DNA of 64,000 nt. Source: Kingdonia uniflora (taxonomy: Eukaryota > Streptophyta > Magnoliopsida > Ranunculales > Circaeasteraceae). The number at the start of each line of letters is the position of its first letter. The first letter of the stretch is position 1. This document shows, one piece after another, positions 55,325-64,000 of the stretch. The notes under the pieces were generated by a model that searched no databases, was not told where the DNA came from, and saw nothing but the letters and a program-made list of their open reading frames with translations. The DNA lies in NCBI GenBank assembly GCA_014058105.1, contig JACGCM010001655.1:1-64000 (forward strand). Reading direction: 5' to 3'. Position numbers and translations under genes: made by a program.

Positions 55325-55997
55325 TGTAGTAGCCTACTCGCAGCCTTCCACCTCCAGTTAATCACTCGAAGGCTACCTCGGAGCCTACCTGAATACCTCG
55401 AAGCCGAAGGCAGATATGTTAACACACGAACTCTACATTAGCATCGAAAACACTTTGACCATATTCATACGTGGTCGAAAGCAAACATGTCAGACATCCA
55501 GCTCACCAGACAAGAACGGTACCGTTGTTGGTCATTACTGCTACAGTGACAGAACCAACAACAGCTACAGTGTTAAAGCACAGTGCTAGACCCGACATAT
55601 CGGGCTTCAACACCAACTCTGGGATACCCGCCCGATACCCGGATGGTATCCTTATAATGTGACCTACCTTACTGACTCAGCCCTTCCTATGTTTTATAAA
55701 TAGGAGGGAGTGGGAACCAAGGAGAGGTTACAAAATCTGACCCCAGAGTCTTTGAAGTTTACCTTTGATCACCCTGTAAAATACTCAGTACTCGACACTT
55801 TGACTACTCGACAGTAATATCACAACTCTTAAAAATCCTCATCAGAGGTCGTAGAGCATCTCATTCTAGGCCTCCACACAAGTATATAGTCAGTATATTA
55901 GCTTTAATATTGATTATATGCTTGAACCCCTTTGATAATATATAACCCCCGTGGTGTAAGAGCTGACTTCCCCTCCTCGTGAAGTTAGGCCCCTACA
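55325..55997 (+). repeat. 3' LTR of element D
   Basis: Runs TGTAGTAGCCTACTCG to GGCCCCTACA, 673 bp, preceded by a purine-rich AAGAGGTGGCGAA (likely polypurine tract, 55312-55324). It contains TTTATAAATAGGAG at 55692-55705 and the CTCATCAGAGGTCGTAGAGC block. It is followed by the CATTA duplication. Confidence 0.92.
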
Positions 55998-56002
55998 CAT
56001 TA
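55998..56002 (+). repeat. target-site duplication of element D (right copy, CATTA)
   Basis: Exact repeat of 39238-39242. Element H's integrase reading resumes immediately after. Confidence 0.9.
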
Positions 56003-56970
56003 CACAAGGAGTATTATGGCCAGTATGCACAAGCAAACAGAAGAGTACCCATGCAAATTTGACACATGTTAGTGACATGGAATGATGATCTGCGCCCCCA
56101 CGCTCAAACTTTTTGCAAGTATGGTGTTTTGTCCATTCAAAAGATGGGCACTCGATCATGTCGAAGAATTTCCCAATTCTCTAGGTAATCGCCGCCACCT
56201 ACTCGCAGCTACCGATTATTTTATAAAATGGTAGAAGCAGTTCCACTCTGCTGAACCATCGAAGAAGTGGCCATCTCTTTTATCTAGAAACGCATCATCA
56301 CTTGGATTGGGTCCCCCCACCTAATTTGTTGGAGAAAAAGTCATAATTTTCCTCAACCAACACAACATCATTCATTCACCATCCAATCGCTACTACCCTC
56401 AAAGCAATGGCCAAGACAAAATCCCCAACAAAACCATCGTGGATGGACTCAAGAAAAGGCTACACTAACAGAAAATAGGGAATTGGGTTCGAGAACTTCC
56501 TCATGTGTTATGGGTATATCAAACCACTCCACGTTAGTCGACAGACGGTACTCCATTCTTCCATGCCTATGGCACCGAGGCCATCATTCCCTCTAAATAC
56601 CATCATCAAGTTAGAGATCACGAGCTAACTAAGGAGGAAAATAAGCTCGAATTGGCTTGCAACCTTAATAGGATCAATGAAACTAGGGAATGCACCGTCC
56701 CTAACCTAGGTCAAAATCACAAAATGTTGGCCATTTCTTACAATAAACGAGTCAGAAGCCGTACCTTCCAAATTAATGTTCTCGTCCTCAAAGAAATACT
56801 TCAACACCATAAAGAGCCTCACACTGGGAAGCTAGCAGACAATTGGGAAGGTCCATTACTTATTACAGGTCTCTCAAACCAGGGATCATACTGCCTCATG
56901 ACAAAAGTAGGAGTCTACATTTCAAGTCCTTGGAACACTAGGCGATTGAAACGATATTATCGTTAAAGTC
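56003..56970 (+). pseudogene. integrase of element H, part after element D
   Basis: Resumes in the zinc-binding region 'MHKQTEEYPCKFDTC' (56028). The core follows: 'MGTRSCRRISQFSR..' is frame-shifted, then 'RHLLAATDYF' (about 56190), 'PSNRYYPQSNGQDKIPNKTI' (about 56380) and 'TPFFHAYGTEAIIPSKYHHQ' (about 56552-56610). The C-terminal domain is 'ELACNLNRINETRECTVPN' (56652), 'TGKLADNWEGPLLITGLSNQ' (about 56822) and 'SSPWNTRRLKRYYR' to 56966. The core Glu appears as QD, so a catalytic residue may be lost. Confidence 0.82.
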
Positions 56971-57099
56971 CCTCACTACTCTATTTCTGCTTCACCACTT
57001 TTTCATTCCAGAAGTAAGATTTCCATCTCCATCCAATGTAAATTCATTTTCAGAATTAAATGAAATTTACAAGTTTTCTTCCATACATCTCTCAACTTC

Positions 57100-57800
57100 G
57101 TAGATAGTACATAAATTAAAGCATAGATAATACTAGCTTTCAATAGACATCATATAAGTTAAATCAAGAATATACTTGGTTTGGCTGATTTTACAAAATC
57201 CCCTGCGATTAGTACAAGGTAACACTTACTTTTAATCAAAGGACTCTACTAGACATAAGATAAGGCAAAGGTAAAACTATTTTTCATCTTTTTTAATATG
57301 TCTACGTCATCATATTCACATATTCGTTAAATCACGAATACACTTGGTTTGGCTAATTCAACTGAATCTCATATTGCTAGAATAAGGTAGCACTTGTTTT
57401 TATCAAAGGACTCTACCAGACATAAGGTAAGGCAAAGGTAAAATTAGCTTTCATCTCTTTGAATATGTCTGCGACATCCTATCAGTTGAATTAAGAATAC
57501 ACTTGGTTTGGCTAAATCAACTAAATCCCCTACTGCTAGAACAAGGTAGCACTTATTTTTAATCAATGGACTCTACCAGACATAAGATAAGGCAAAGGTA
57601 AAACTAGCTTTCATCTCTTTCAATATGTCTGTGACATTCTACCAATTAAATTTAGGTTATGCCTGTTTGGCTGACTCAACTCAACACCAAGATTAAAATG
57701 ATGGTGATACTAGTTTTCAATCGAAGAGCTCAACTAGACATACGATAAAGCAAAGGTAAAACTAGCTTTTATCTCTCAATATGTCTACAACATATTATTT
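57100..57800 (+). repeat. ~160-bp tandem repeat block of element H (four to five units)
   Basis: Units aligned by ACACTTGGTTTGGCTAA at about 57173, 57341, 57500 and (degenerate) 57658, periods about 168, 159 and 158. Each unit also has GACTCTACCAGACATAAG and GGCAAAGGTAAAACTAGCTTT. The block occupies the same place relative to integrase and antisense gene as the 193-bp repeats of C/D, but is unrelated in sequence. Confidence 0.85.
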
Positions 57801-58204
57801 ATTTTTTGGTTTATACGCAACCACTACAATGGATTCTATTCTGCTGTTGGGATGTCAGCTACGCTTTCCCCTACAACAGGAGGTCGACAAGCTATAAAAT
57901 CTCGAGCTTGTACAATCACAACAATCCTGCCCTGCTCTTTCAATTCAGTAGATCAAGAGTCTAGATCCATCCCTATGGAACTTATGCAATTTCATTGATC
58001 TATATCAACCTTGCAGATACATCCCTTTGCTGACACACAGTCAAATAAGGTATCTCTCTCTAATTAAATTCTTTTTACCTCATCTACAAAATAAACAATC
58101 ACCGACATTAGCAATTCTGAATACCAGGCCTAAGTTACGACTGAGTAAGAAAATACTGTCCTCGACCTATGAAGGCAATCTTCAAACCTCTTGTACCGTA
58201 CTTT
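57801..58204. other. sequence between repeats and antisense gene of element H
   Basis: No gene recognised. It probably includes the 3' part of the antisense transcript; reading frames on both strands are short. Confidence 0.4.
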
Positions 58205-61200
58205 CTAACTAGCCAGTTCTCTTTTATTTAGAGCTGTAAAAGCAATGTTCTCTACAGATTTTCTGTCAGCTTTTGCTGACTCAGTTCGATTAATTACCTC
58301 CAAATCAACCACCTGATCATGAAGTATCTCGATCACCTTGTTCAGTTCTTCCACGTCTGGAATTTTCTTTAACAATTCCTCTTTATCCTTTATCACAATC
58401 TCCTTCCCTCTAATAACACGCTCTAACCCTTTGTCCTTGATAAGAGCAGCGTCCAGCTTTATTTAACACTCCAATAACTGCTCAACTCCTTTATACACAT
58501 GCCTTTGGATTCGAGCAACATCCCCCTCCAAATTTCTTATTCGAACTGATAGACTAATGACATCGCTATGAACAAGAGAAACTCTTATATTATTTTTATT
58601 CTTCTTCGAGCGCTTGCCAACCTCGATGCTTCTGACACACAAATTGGCGCGCGCCTGATCAGTTTTTAACTGAGCTACTCTCTCATTTAACTCATTACAT
58701 TTGCATTGTACCATCCTAAGTTCCATATCTTTTGCCGAGAAAGCTGTAGTCAATTGTTCAGTTGCAACTTCAGATGCACACAGATCGTCTCGAGCTCCCT
58801 TTAGCTCGTTATCTTTATTAGCTAATTTCTTCTTCAATCGCCCTATCTCGCTCCTGCTATTCGCCAGATTAGATTGAATTTTCTCTTGGTCATGAATTTT
58901 CCTGGCCAGATTATTTCTCAATCAAGCCATCGACCGATTTAAACCTTCCTCCAATCTATCTAGAGCATGTATACGATAACGAACCATATTTTCTTTCCTA
59001 CTTTTTACCACCAATGCATCATTCTTGCTTTTGATTTTCGCTGCATGTTCTTTTAACTCCTCGTGTTCTTTCTGCCCTTTCTCAATTTTGGCATCCTTCT
59101 CCTTAATTTGCCGAGTCAGGTCAACAGTAGTCTGTATTGCCTTAACAAACTTGAAGTGCACCTTCACATGTTTATCTTCTCTATCTTCATTCACCTCTCT
59201 CATCCTATTGAACTCCTCTACAACCTCTTGGTTACATTGATGAGTTTTATCTTCACGTAAGCGAGCTGACTCCAATTCGACTTGCACATAGCAGTTATAT
59301 TATATCAACTTTGATTCAGAACACTAAATCACTACATGACTTACTTCTAACAAGATATTTTTTTATTTATATCAACTGTGTAAAACTACTTCTGAACTTG
59401 AGGTCGAAGTACAATCTCGGATTAATGCTCCATAACATATACTTCCAAGTCTAAGGTACACATTCTCTATATTTTAGTTTGCCAGAGACTAAGATTTTTG
59501 ATATGTACCGTTCCAGTGCCGTTTACACCTAAACAGGTAACGAGTTTTTGGTCCGTCTCTATACTATATCTATTACTTTGTACCTCTATATTAATGAAGC
59601 ATACAAATCAAATATTTCTTACTCTATTCTAACTTGTAGCTCCACTTGCAAAGACAACAGGGATGTTGAAGTCTTTCTCTCCATAGCAAGCTCAACCTCT
59701 AAATCTTTTATTCTGAGGCATATGTCCTGAAGTTCCTACAGTAAGGTTTACGAAAGCAACATAGCCTACATAATTCTATCCAAAATGTATCCATAGTTTA
59801 CAAACATTCCCAAATGTTCATACAACCACAGTTTGATCACACTATCCTACCTTCTCATTCTCCATCACTGAGCATTCGTTGTCATCCCCTTAGTTGTCTC
59901 TCACCATCTGGGGAGACACACCCTTTAGACCTTCTACCACGCCAGCGGCAACATCTTCAGTCTCTTTATCCTCATCCTCCTCCACATAGGTGTCGGCTCT
60001 AATGGCATCCGCCTCATCTTTAGAATATCCTTTGGACATAAGGTGACTCCTGAGCCAATGACACTCAGCTACTACCTCCTCCAAATTCATTCTTGCCTTC
60101 ACCTGCAGCTTATTAATCTATACTACTTGGGAAGTCTTCAAGGCCCCCGGCCGCTTCCCCTCCTTGCTCAAATCAGATTTCAATCGAGCTACGTTCCTTT
60201 CGAGCTCGACCATCTTCCTCTTCAGCTCAGCACTCTCCTCCCCTTCCCCGAGGAATATTCTCTTCATCAACCGAGCAGCCTGCAAAAATAAAAAATAAAT
60301 AAAAGAGAATCGACCTTATCGATTATCTTGAATAATAATACCAAATCCATCATAAAATATATTTCAGCTTTTGAACATACTATTCTGCTCAACTCTTCCT
60401 CCTCGTGGGGAGCTGCCAACCTGGATTTTTTCCATTACATCTTTCCAATCATCTTCCACCATAGGTCGATCTTCTACGACTTTCACCCTCGACGTTTCAT
60501 GTTCGACCCTTCTCCTTTTCTTCCCCAGTCTTGCCACTTCCCGTTGTCCATGAAGACGAAGGGCGCTTCAACATTTGACTATTGGGGAGCGTTCGAGCTA
60601 GTTTGCACGACGTAATGACACAGGTAATCCTGTGCATTCCACACCAGTGGCCTTAGGCAAGTTTACATGCCTTTCCCCACAGGTTCCCTTCTTCTTGCTG
60701 CCATCTACACACGTCATTAGCCTTGTTGACTAAGATTTCAGAACATAATCAACTCGACTGTTGACACGCTTTTTTTTACTAATGCCAAGATCGTCCAGTA
60801 CAACCTCGAGCTCGGTCTCATCTTGAGCAACTATATCCAACAATGATTCTTTACTCTTAACCTGCGATTTAATACCTGTAACATAGAAAACATTAATATC
60901 AGCGAACATTTTGCTGTCATACAAATTCAACTATCAATCTCATAAATTTTTCATGGTTATACTTACTTTGTTCTACAGTTCGAAAGAAAAGTTCCATGGG
61001 TTCCTCGTCATCTCTCTGAAGGCAATCACCCTTCACTCATATCACATTATCATTCCACAGTCGACCTGTTGAGTTTAGATCGAAGAAGCGAGGTTAAGCT
61101 GCGCTCGCACAGAAATATGCCCCTCCACTTACAAAATAGATTTTTACACCATAAAACTGCAATACATCCTCAGAGGTTATCCTCCTCCTTCTCCCATCTC

Positions 61201-61728
61201 CTTCCCATCGTATATTCAAAGTTTCACAAATACTTATCACCTACCACATGTTCCAGTTCATCTGAAAGCGACATGCCCCTATGAGATTCATAATCCCTTT
61301 GTAAGATTGCTTACGGAATGACTCAACCCGTACTCTATCTGAGACAGGTAACGTAAAAAACTCTCTGATAGTTCAGTCTGAACATCCCCATCGAAATACT
61401 CTAAAGAGATTGATTCCTCTAATCCCCTAACACTTTTCTCCTTTACCAAATTAGCCAGCAGATAAAAATATTCCTCTCCCATTGCTACAATACAACCCCT
61501 AAATTGCTTACCGGCATAATCTATGTAGTTAACCAATCTACCTCCTATAGAAGCCCTGGCTTTGCAAAACTTTTTAAATGCATTAGAGCGAGGATGATAG
61601 GATACTAATCTTCTAGGGAAACCTAGAAATTGATCGACACCTTTTTCTTTCTTACTTCCAGATGTTCTACTCTCTGACTTAATTGACTGACCAGAGGTCG
61701 ATGCCTCATTTACAGGGGATCTCCTCAT
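58205..61728 (-). pseudogene. large antisense accessory gene region of element H
   Basis: This minus-strand gene is opposite to gag-pol. ATG 61728 ('MRRSPVNEASTSGQSIKSES') opens 146 residues. After a frameshift near 61288 come 'PRFFDLNSTGRLWNDNVI' (about 61080) and 'DDEEPMELFFRTVEQ', then a phase-1 intron (60966-60876). The next exon reads 'ESLLDIVAQDETELEVVLDD' and stops at 60730. These parts line up with WFIDLCSTCRGWN, the intron and the following exon in C/D. Further down are 'LKRKMVELERNVARLKSDLS' and 'LMSKGYSKDEADAIRADTYV' (60290-59890), then long coiled coils at 59287-58922, 58921-58463 and 58396-58205. It may be one spliced gene or two. From memory the coiled coil and 'MSKGYS..EADAI.ADTYVE' tail are typical of PF04195-like plant proteins. 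Confidence 0.65.
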
Positions 61729-62191
61729 AATCGACTATAGGAAGTAATTTTATCTTACACAACACTCCTCACGTTCGACCTATACAGGTCCAGGTATCTA
61801 TCATTATCTCTTAAAATATGTCAACATTCAAATATCTTTCATATATCATATACAACAGATTTTCTTAGATTACTATAAATAATGATTAATCACTTTATTA
61901 GCATTACCAAATGATCTTCAAAAAAATACTTATACACATCACAAATCCTCTACTAACCTTTTATGTCAGAGTATGAATCCGAAGTAGTACCGTATCCTTC
62001 CCTTACCACGTTGTTGTGCAGCCACCTACGCAACTCAGTTTCAGCGACTCTGACACGCTCTGATTGATGATCCCTTTAGTTTAAATCTCCATGAGTTTCC
62101 GCACTATTAGTGTCTTTCTATTTTCTTCCTCTTTCACTACCCATCAAGTTTTTAGAAGTTGAAAAATGTTTGATTGACGAAGATGAAGCAG

Positions 62192-62199
62192 TATTTATA
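62192..62199 (-). promoter_or_regulatory. TATA box of the large antisense gene of element H
   Basis: Minus-strand TATAAATA lies about 465 bases upstream of the ATG at 61728, similar to the 435-450 base distance in C and D. Whether a 5'UTR intron lies between is unclear here. Confidence 0.45.
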
Positions 62200-62693
62200 T
62201 TTTCTCTCTAACTACTAGAAGTTATTGAGCCACGGATGAGGCGTCCTCAGTTTTAGAACCGTGGCATCCCTTCTACTATCCATGTCAGACGTCTTGGCAC
62301 CTTTTCGGTAATAGTACCTTCCCATCATTGGCTGTTCCCTTATATTTTATTTTATTTCTATATCTCTTATCCAAATTACCTTCTGACCTCACCACACTTT
62401 TGATGACTCACACTTATACGCAATCGGGTCTTTATAACTTTTGTACAAGGGACAAAATCAAAAACTCCCTATTTTTTCTGTATGTCCTTTTTCTTCTACT
62501 CTTATAGCAACAATGACGTCATTTCCAAAGCTCATACAACAGAGTTTTAAATATTTTCAAATTCATATTAGACAACAGTCATAAATAGCCATCACAAAAA
62601 TTGAGGATCTATTCCACAACAATTTATTTCAAATTATTCAAACATAAGAAATTACATTCGACCACCTCTATTTTTACATCAACTCTATTCACC

Positions 62694-63044
62694 TCACAAA
62701 TAATTACATCTAAAATAGCCTTCATGACTTGGGAAGCCATATCTAATCACTAAACCTGTAATAATCCTCGTATCCACAAAGTCGATCTCTTCTTTATCAA
62801 TCAATCCCACGACTTCTTCTTGATTTGTAGGATCTGTCACCAGTATGCGAGAAAATCCTTTATAGAAAAAACGTGCATACTCAAGTTCCCTGCCCAACAA
62901 ATCTAAGCCTTTAAACTGGAATTCCCTTATTGGTAGCTAAGCATCATAATCCAGTAATCCAAAAATTCTCTCACGCACTTCAACGATCTTTATTGCCAAT
63001 CGTCCTTCAGTGGCATAAAGGATTCTCGGGGCTCGAGCCCACAT
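62694..63044 (-). pseudogene. small antisense ORF of element H (116 codons, one stop)
   Basis: From ATG 63044 ('MWARAPRILYATEGRLAIKI') the frame is open for 117 codons to 62694 except for one TAG after 'LLDYDA'. It continues 'LPIREFQFKGLDLLGRELEY', 'ARFFYKGFSRILVTDPTNQE' and 'EEIDFVDTRIITGLVIRYGF'. In position, size and general pattern (aromatic YA..FY segment, then D/E-rich EEVVxxxDKEEIDxxD) it resembles the small ORF B of C/D, though identity is low. It could be the same gene diverged, or a different small gene in the same slot. Confidence 0.5.
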
Positions 63045-63059
63045 CGTTCTAATTACTTT

Positions 63060-64000
63060 CCCCGAATTTTGAAATTATTTTACCCTTATTTATCCATTTT
63101 TACTATCAATTTCACGCAAATCATACTATTTTCCTTTTATCTCGTAATAGACTCCCCTTATCTTGAGAGAAATTATTTGAACGTATTTCTCCTATCGAAC
63201 TCAATAATTTCATACTATTACCGATCAAACTTATTATTTCCATATCTAATTTGCTAGAATGACCTCTCAAGATCGATTCTTCATTCTAAAACTCCTTCAA
63301 AAAAAATTTTCTCTCACATTTGTTGCTCACGAATCGAATGATATTTGCCTCTTGACTCATATATTCGAAGATAAATGTATACCATTTCGGTTATTACAAG
63401 TATTTTACTTTTTGCCCACATACATTCCATTTCATACAATATTCTAAACTCTTCATACAACTCGATTTCTAGAGTTGTTATACTTCTATTTCAACACGAA
63501 TTTGGATAATAAATTATATTCATCTCAAAATATATTACAATATTTTTTACAGTTAACAATTCGTTCAAGTACTCTACAATAGGTACTTTATAGATGAAGT
63601 TTTGTCTAATACTTAGCTTCAGGTACTTTGCAGATAACAAGTTTTCTTGTACTTCTATAGCTAACAAGCCTTTCAGGCACTCCAAAGCATTAAATCCTTC
63701 AGTTCATCCTTTTTGAGTAATTTTTCACCCAGATGCAAAGCAGATAATGGAAATAATGAATATCTTCCCTCCCATGAGTTTGGTTGAAGTCTAGGTGAAC
63801 TTCAAATAGAAACTATGGGAACAGGAGACTCCATGCTTGAACCAACCCTACATACTGAACATTTTCTCAGCGCAAAGTAGTGATAGAAATTCAGAAGCAG
63901 ACTAATATCAACGCAACTGCACCACTGTTATGCCAATCCCTTAATTTGTCTCCCCAACCTTGTCTTTCGCAAGGATGTGATGACAAACCCAACGTTGCTC
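63060..64000. other. AT-rich right end of the window
   Basis: No gene recognised. About 63560-63690 has three loose copies of a ~42-bp phrase containing GGTACTTT.CAGAT or similar. The 3' LTR of element H is expected beyond or near the right edge but no boundary is identifiable. Confidence 0.35.

Larger units (their letters stand above)
39243..55997 (+). mobile_element. Tat-type Ty3/gypsy retrotransposon D, complete ends, plus strand
   Basis: LTRs at 39243-39869 and 55325-55997, a PBS, gag, protease, RT, two RNase H domains, integrase, tandem repeats and antisense accessory genes are all present in the order usual for a Tat element. It is bounded by the CATTA target-site duplication and lies inside element H's integrase. 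LINE G is inserted in gag; without it the element would be about 12.6 kb. It belongs to the same family as element C, shown by similar LTR ends, gag, pol, repeats and antisense genes. Confidence 0.92.

Noticed and set aside
35280..56970. Integrated pararetrovirus (caulimovirid) sequence
   Set aside because: Integrase, LTRs, target-site duplication and Tat-type gag/protease are present; no movement or coat protein motif is seen.

Overview
This window is plant nuclear DNA, apparently a gene-poor, repeat-rich region of a flowering plant. The evidence is Ty3/gypsy LTR retrotransposons with plant-type primer-binding sites, L1-type plant LINEs with a C-terminal RNase H, and spliced fragments of plant genes such as a SEC14-like lipid-transfer protein. 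I cannot name the species. No intact conventional host gene is visible. Nearly all coding-looking sequence is decayed transposable element, often layered by nesting.

Layout, left to right. 1-1677: end of a minus-strand Tat-type Ty3/gypsy element (A: gag fragment, PBS, 5' LTR). 2189-4097: plus-strand chromovirus-like element (B: LTR, tRNA-Met-type PBS, protease, RT), cut off inside RT. 4098-20857: minus-strand Tat-type element (C) with both LTRs. Its interior is a mosaic of two deleted copies, so the RNase H segment and the large accessory gene each occur twice. 21440-24640: minus-strand RT-RNase H-integrase remnant of another Tat family (E). 25341-30455: minus-strand 5'-truncated LINE (F). 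30588-34380: exon-like fragments of several host genes, all on the minus strand. 35280-39242 and 55998 to at least about 63050: an older plus-strand Tat-type element (H), split in its integrase by a 16.8-kb plus-strand element (D, 39243-55997). D has both LTRs and a CATTA target-site duplication. D is itself split in gag by a LINE (G, 41647-45769) flanked by CCTTCTA.

The most interesting content is an accessory gene cassette on the strand opposite gag-pol, between the integrase and the 3' LTR of C, D and probably H. It has one or two small ORFs of about 105-116 codons and a larger multi-exon gene. The large gene carries a domain that, from memory, resembles the 'putative gypsy type transposon' family (PF04195-like), then a coiled-coil region. 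Copies share gene order and a phase-1 intron of 74-91 bp. A TATA-like motif lies several hundred bases upstream of the start in all copies, and a 5'UTR intron with the same junctions is seen in C and D. A tandem-repeat block (about 193 bp unit in C/D, about 160 bp in H) sits between the integrase and the cassette.

All elements show frameshifts, stops and altered catalytic residues (protease DTG changed in C, D and H; RT FADD changed to FADH in LINE F), so the region looks transpositionally dead. Inferred order of events: H inserted, then D into H, then LINE G into D. C joins B at its low-coordinate end but has no matching target-site duplication, which fits its recombinant structure.
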